Positions 13,897-16,161 of a stretch of 16,161 nucleotides of DNA are shown in pieces. The stretch spans positions 1-16,161 of the forward strand of contig VAYE01000050.1 of the NCBI GenBank assembly GCA_005883235.1. The letters run 5' to 3'. Below the pieces are notes generated by a model. It searched no databases, had not been told where the DNA came from, and saw nothing but the letters and a program-made list of their open reading frames with translations. This stretch comes from Actinomycetota bacterium (GTDB lineage Bacteria > Actinomycetota > Thermoleophilia > Gaiellales > Gaiellaceae). A program made the translations under genes and the position numbers. How positions within the stretch are numbered: the stretch's first letter is position 1; the number at the start of each line of letters is the position of its first letter.

Positions 13897-15336
13897 ATGG
13901 GCCTCCACGACCGCATCAAGGGCCAGCAGGACGGCAACGGACTCGCGCCGGTCTCCGGCGATGCCCTGGCGGGCCCCACGGCTCGCGAGGACACCGCGGA
14001 GCGGATGGTCGACCCGTACGCGGAGCTCAAGACCCGGATCCACCACGCGTGCATCGCGAAGCTCGGGCCTGAGCTCTTCAAGCGGGAGACGACCGAGGAC
14101 CTCACCGAGCGCGTCCTGCGCACGGTCACGGAGCAGCTCGCGCTCGACCGCACGCCGCTGACGCGCGAGGAGCGGCGCCAGATCACACGCGAGATCACCG
14201 ACGACATCCTCGGCTACGGGCCGCTCGAGCCGCTGCTCCGGGACGACTCGATCACCGAGGTCATGGTCAACGACTTCGACAAGGTCTACATCGAGCGTGA
14301 GGGCAAGATCGACCGCACGCCGGTCACGTTCGTCGACAACGCCCACCTGCTGCGGATCATCGACAAGATCGTCTCGCAGGTCGGACGCCGGATCGACGAG
14401 TCCTCGCCGATGGTGGACGCGCGCCTCCCGGACGGGAGCCGTGTGAACGCCATCATCCCGCCGCTCTCGCTCAAGGGACCGACGCTGACGATCCGGAAGT
14501 TCTCCCGCGACCCGTACACGATGGACGACCTGATCTCGTTCGGCTCGATCAGCCCGAAGGCGGCGCAGTTCCTGGCCGCCGCGGTCAAGGGGAAGCTGAA
14601 CGTCCTCATCTCGGGCGGAACCGGCACCGGGAAGACGACGACGCTGAACGCGACGTCCGCCTTCATCCCCGGAGACGAGCGCATCGTCACGATCGAGGAC
14701 GCGGCTGAGCTCCAGCTGCAGCAGGAGCACGTGATCACGCTCGAGTCGCGCCCGCCGAACATCGAGGGCCAGGGCGAGATCCGCATCCGCGAGCTCGTCC
14801 GCAACGCCCTCCGCATGCGCCCCGACCGGATCATCGTCGGCGAGGTCCGCGGCCCCGAGACCCTGGACATGCTCCAGGCGATGAACACGGGCCACGAAGG
14901 CTCGCTGACGACGATCCACGCGAACTCCCCGCGCGACGGCCTGTCGCGCCTGGAGACCCTCGTCTTGACGGCCGGCGTCGACCTGCCGTTGCGGGCGATC
15001 CGCGAGCAGATCGCGAGCGCGTTCGACCTGCTCGTGCAGATCTCGCGGCTCGTCGACGGCTCCCGCCGCATCACCCACATCACCGAGGTGCTGCGGATGG
15101 AGTCGGACGTCATCACCCTCCAGGACATCTTCGTGGCGAAGCCGCCCGACGAGGAGAACTCGTCGATGAGCCGGTCCTCACGACTGCTCACGCCGCTCCT
15201 GTGCACCGGCCTGAAGCCGCACTTCCTCGAGAAGATGTCGGCGAACGGCGTCGTGCTCCCGCCGGCGTTCTTCGAGCAGGACGAGGCCGGCTTGCGGCCT
15301 GCCTTCGCCGCGGCGAGCTACGGCGGCTTTCAGTGA
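13897..15336 (+). CDS. tadA: TadA/CpaF pilus assembly ATPase
   Basis: A 479-residue secretion ATPase of the type II/IV family. The N-terminal domain carries DDILGYGPLEPLLRDDSITEVMVN (102-125). The ATPase core has Walker A GGTGTGKT (240-247), the Asp box region TIEDAAELQLQ, the Walker B-like RIIVGEVRGPE (311-321) with the catalytic Glu at 316, and the His box GHEGSLTTIHAN (332-343). All key residues are present, so it should be an active hexameric motor that powers Flp polymerisation at the inner face of the membrane. The C-terminal extension after about 415 (SMSRSSRLLTPLLCTGL onwards) is common in actinobacterial CpaF. The start two bases after the TadZ stop lacks a strong ribosome site, and the stop overlaps the next start (GTGA). 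Confidence 0.95.
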   Translation: MGLHDRIKGQQDGNGLAPVSGDALAGPTAREDTAERMVDPYAELKTRIHHACIAKLGPELFKRETTEDLTERVLRTVTEQLALDRTPLTREERRQITREITDDILGYGPLEPLLRDDSITEVMVNDFDKVYIEREGKIDRTPVTFVDNAHLLRIIDKIVSQVGRRIDESSPMVDARLPDGSRVNAIIPPLSLKGPTLTIRKFSRDPYTMDDLISFGSISPKAAQFLAAAVKGKLNVLISGGTGTGKTTTLNATSAFIPGDERIVTIEDAAELQLQQEHVITLESRPPNIEGQGEIRIRELVRNALRMRPDRIIVGEVRGPETLDMLQAMNTGHEGSLTTIHANSPRDGLSRLETLVLTAGVDLPLRAIREQIASAFDLLVQISRLVDGSRRITHITEVLRMESDVITLQDIFVAKPPDEENSSMSRSSRLLTPLLCTGLKPHFLEKMSANGVVLPPAFFEQDEAGLRPAFAAASYGGFQ

Positions 15337-16161
15337 TCCGGAGAGCAGCTCTCGCCACGGCCGCGCTCCTCGCGCTCGCCGCACCGGCCGCTGCCGCGTC
15401 CGACGTCCGGGTCAAGGGCGTCGACACGAGCGAGTACCCAACGGTGCACGTCTCAGTCGTGACGACGGGCTCGCTCTCGCAGCCGCCCTCGCTCACGGAG
15501 GCCGGCCAGCCGGTCACCGGCCTGCAGGCCGAGAACCTGGGCCGCGAGAAGAGCGTCGTCCTCGCGATCGACACCTCACGCTCGATGGCCGGCCAGGCCT
15601 TGAGCGACGCGGCGGCCGCCGCGCGGGCGTTCGTCGCCTCGAAGCCCGCCGCCGACCGGATCGCTGTCCTCAAGTTCGGGCTCAAGCCCGTCCTCCTGAC
15701 GACGTTCTCCTCGTCGACGATCGACGCCGTCTCGGCGCTGCGTCAGGTCTCCGTCGACTCGCGAGGCGGGACCGCCCTCTACGACGCGGTCGCCCTCGCG
15801 GCGCAGTCGCTCCAGGCGGAGCAGAACCTGGGCCGCGTCGTCATCCTGCTCACCGACGGCCGCGACGTGTCGAGCCAGGCCAGCCTCAAGGGGGCCGTCA
15901 AGGCCGCCCGTTCGGCGGGCGTCTCTCTCTATCCGATCGGCATCGTCGGCAAGGGGTTCGACCCCGCGCCGCTCCAGCGACTCGCCCGCGCCACGGGCGG
16001 CTCGTACTACGCGGCCGACTCGACGGCTGCGCTCCGCTCGATCTACTCCTCGATCGCCGCCGAGCTCAGCCGCACATGGCGGCTCTCGTACGAGACCGCC
16101 GCGCGTCCCGGCGACAACGTCCACCTGCGCGTGAGCGTGCCGGGGCTCGGCAGCGCCGACG
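15333..16161 (+). CDS. Secreted/membrane vWA-domain protein of the Tad operon (3' partial; possibly TadB N-terminus)
   Basis: At least 276 residues, open at the right edge. GTG at 15333 overlaps the TadA stop. A signal peptide or signal anchor is visible (IRRAALATAALLALAAPAAAA, residues 2-22, likely cleavage before SDV). A vWA domain spans about 74-240 with a complete MIDAS: D80-x-S82... written as DTSRS (80-84), T147 in GGTALYDA and D175 in LLTDGRD. Such domains bind ligands through a divalent metal. In Tad operons the gene after TadA is normally TadB, a GSPII_F membrane protein; a vWA module fused ahead of TadB, or a separate vWA component, are both possible. The missing 3' part decides. 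An adhesive or assembly-platform function outside the membrane is inferred. Confidence 0.85.
   Translation, partial: MIRRAALATAALLALAAPAAAASDVRVKGVDTSEYPTVHVSVVTTGSLSQPPSLTEAGQPVTGLQAENLGREKSVVLAIDTSRSMAGQALSDAAAAARAFVASKPAADRIAVLKFGLKPVLLTTFSSSTIDAVSALRQVSVDSRGGTALYDAVALAAQSLQAEQNLGRVVILLTDGRDVSSQASLKGAVKAARSAGVSLYPIGIVGKGFDPAPLQRLARATGGSYYAADSTAALRSIYSSIAAELSRTWRLSYETAARPGDNVHLRVSVPGLGSAD

Noticed and set aside
13705..15078. Minus-strand 457-codon frame opposite tadA
   Set aside because: Shadow of the TadA gene, which has all ATPase motifs in the plus-strand frame.
1..16161. CRISPR arrays, tRNA or rRNA genes, integrase or phage genes
   Set aside because: Nothing resembling regularly spaced repeats, cloverleaf sequences, rRNA blocks or mobile-element proteins was seen on either strand.

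Overview
The window is a GC-rich chromosomal segment with tightly packed genes, GTG starts and ATGA/GTGA gene overlaps. Gene content (actinobacterial-type Flp/Tad pilus genes, an ECF sigma factor with a soluble zinc anti-sigma factor, a TREH_N-GH15 trehalase) points to an actinomycetote, probably of the Thermoleophilia/Gaiellales type. That placement is an inference from gene style, not from a marker gene.

Left part (1-5721). The 3' end of an APC-type permease fused to a universal-stress domain is followed by a hemolysin III/adiponectin-receptor-type membrane protein. Convergent to them is an ECF sigma factor/anti-sigma pair on the minus strand. Divergent from the sigma factor, and only 42 bp away, is a two-gene sugar unit: a glucose-1-dehydrogenase-type oxidoreductase and a GH15 trehalase/glucoamylase. 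Together they could turn trehalose into glucose and then gluconolactone, but the GH15 gene is broken by an in-frame TGA and an apparent internal deletion. Next comes a 338-bp stretch without an intact gene. It holds two copies of a 13-bp palindrome, a hairpin, and what looks like the 3' remnant of a small DUF1059-like gene, and it ends in a strong convergent terminator.

Middle part (5722-10036). A cyclase/kynurenine-formamidase-like gene (minus) is divergent from a MerA-like FAD disulfide oxidoreductase (plus), with a perfect operator-like palindrome between them. A convergent DUF192 gene follows, then a minus-strand cell-envelope protein with two hydrophobic helices, a long Ala/Ser/Pro/Thr linker and a C-terminal M15-like zinc peptidase domain. 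A 349-bp intergenic region rich in possible hairpins separates this gene from the pilus locus.

Right part (10037-16161). This is a Tad (Flp) pilus operon: two Flp prepilins, a hairpin that may lower read-through, TadE, a TadE/G-like protein, CpaB, TadZ/CpaE, TadA/CpaF, and the start of a secreted protein with an intact vWA MIDAS that runs off the window. The order is typical of Tad loci, with the vWA protein at the position where TadB would be expected. No complete new system is evident. The best leads are the vWA protein at the TadB position, the broken GH15 gene, the palindromic repeat pair next to a truncated small gene, and the possible structured leader in front of the pilins.
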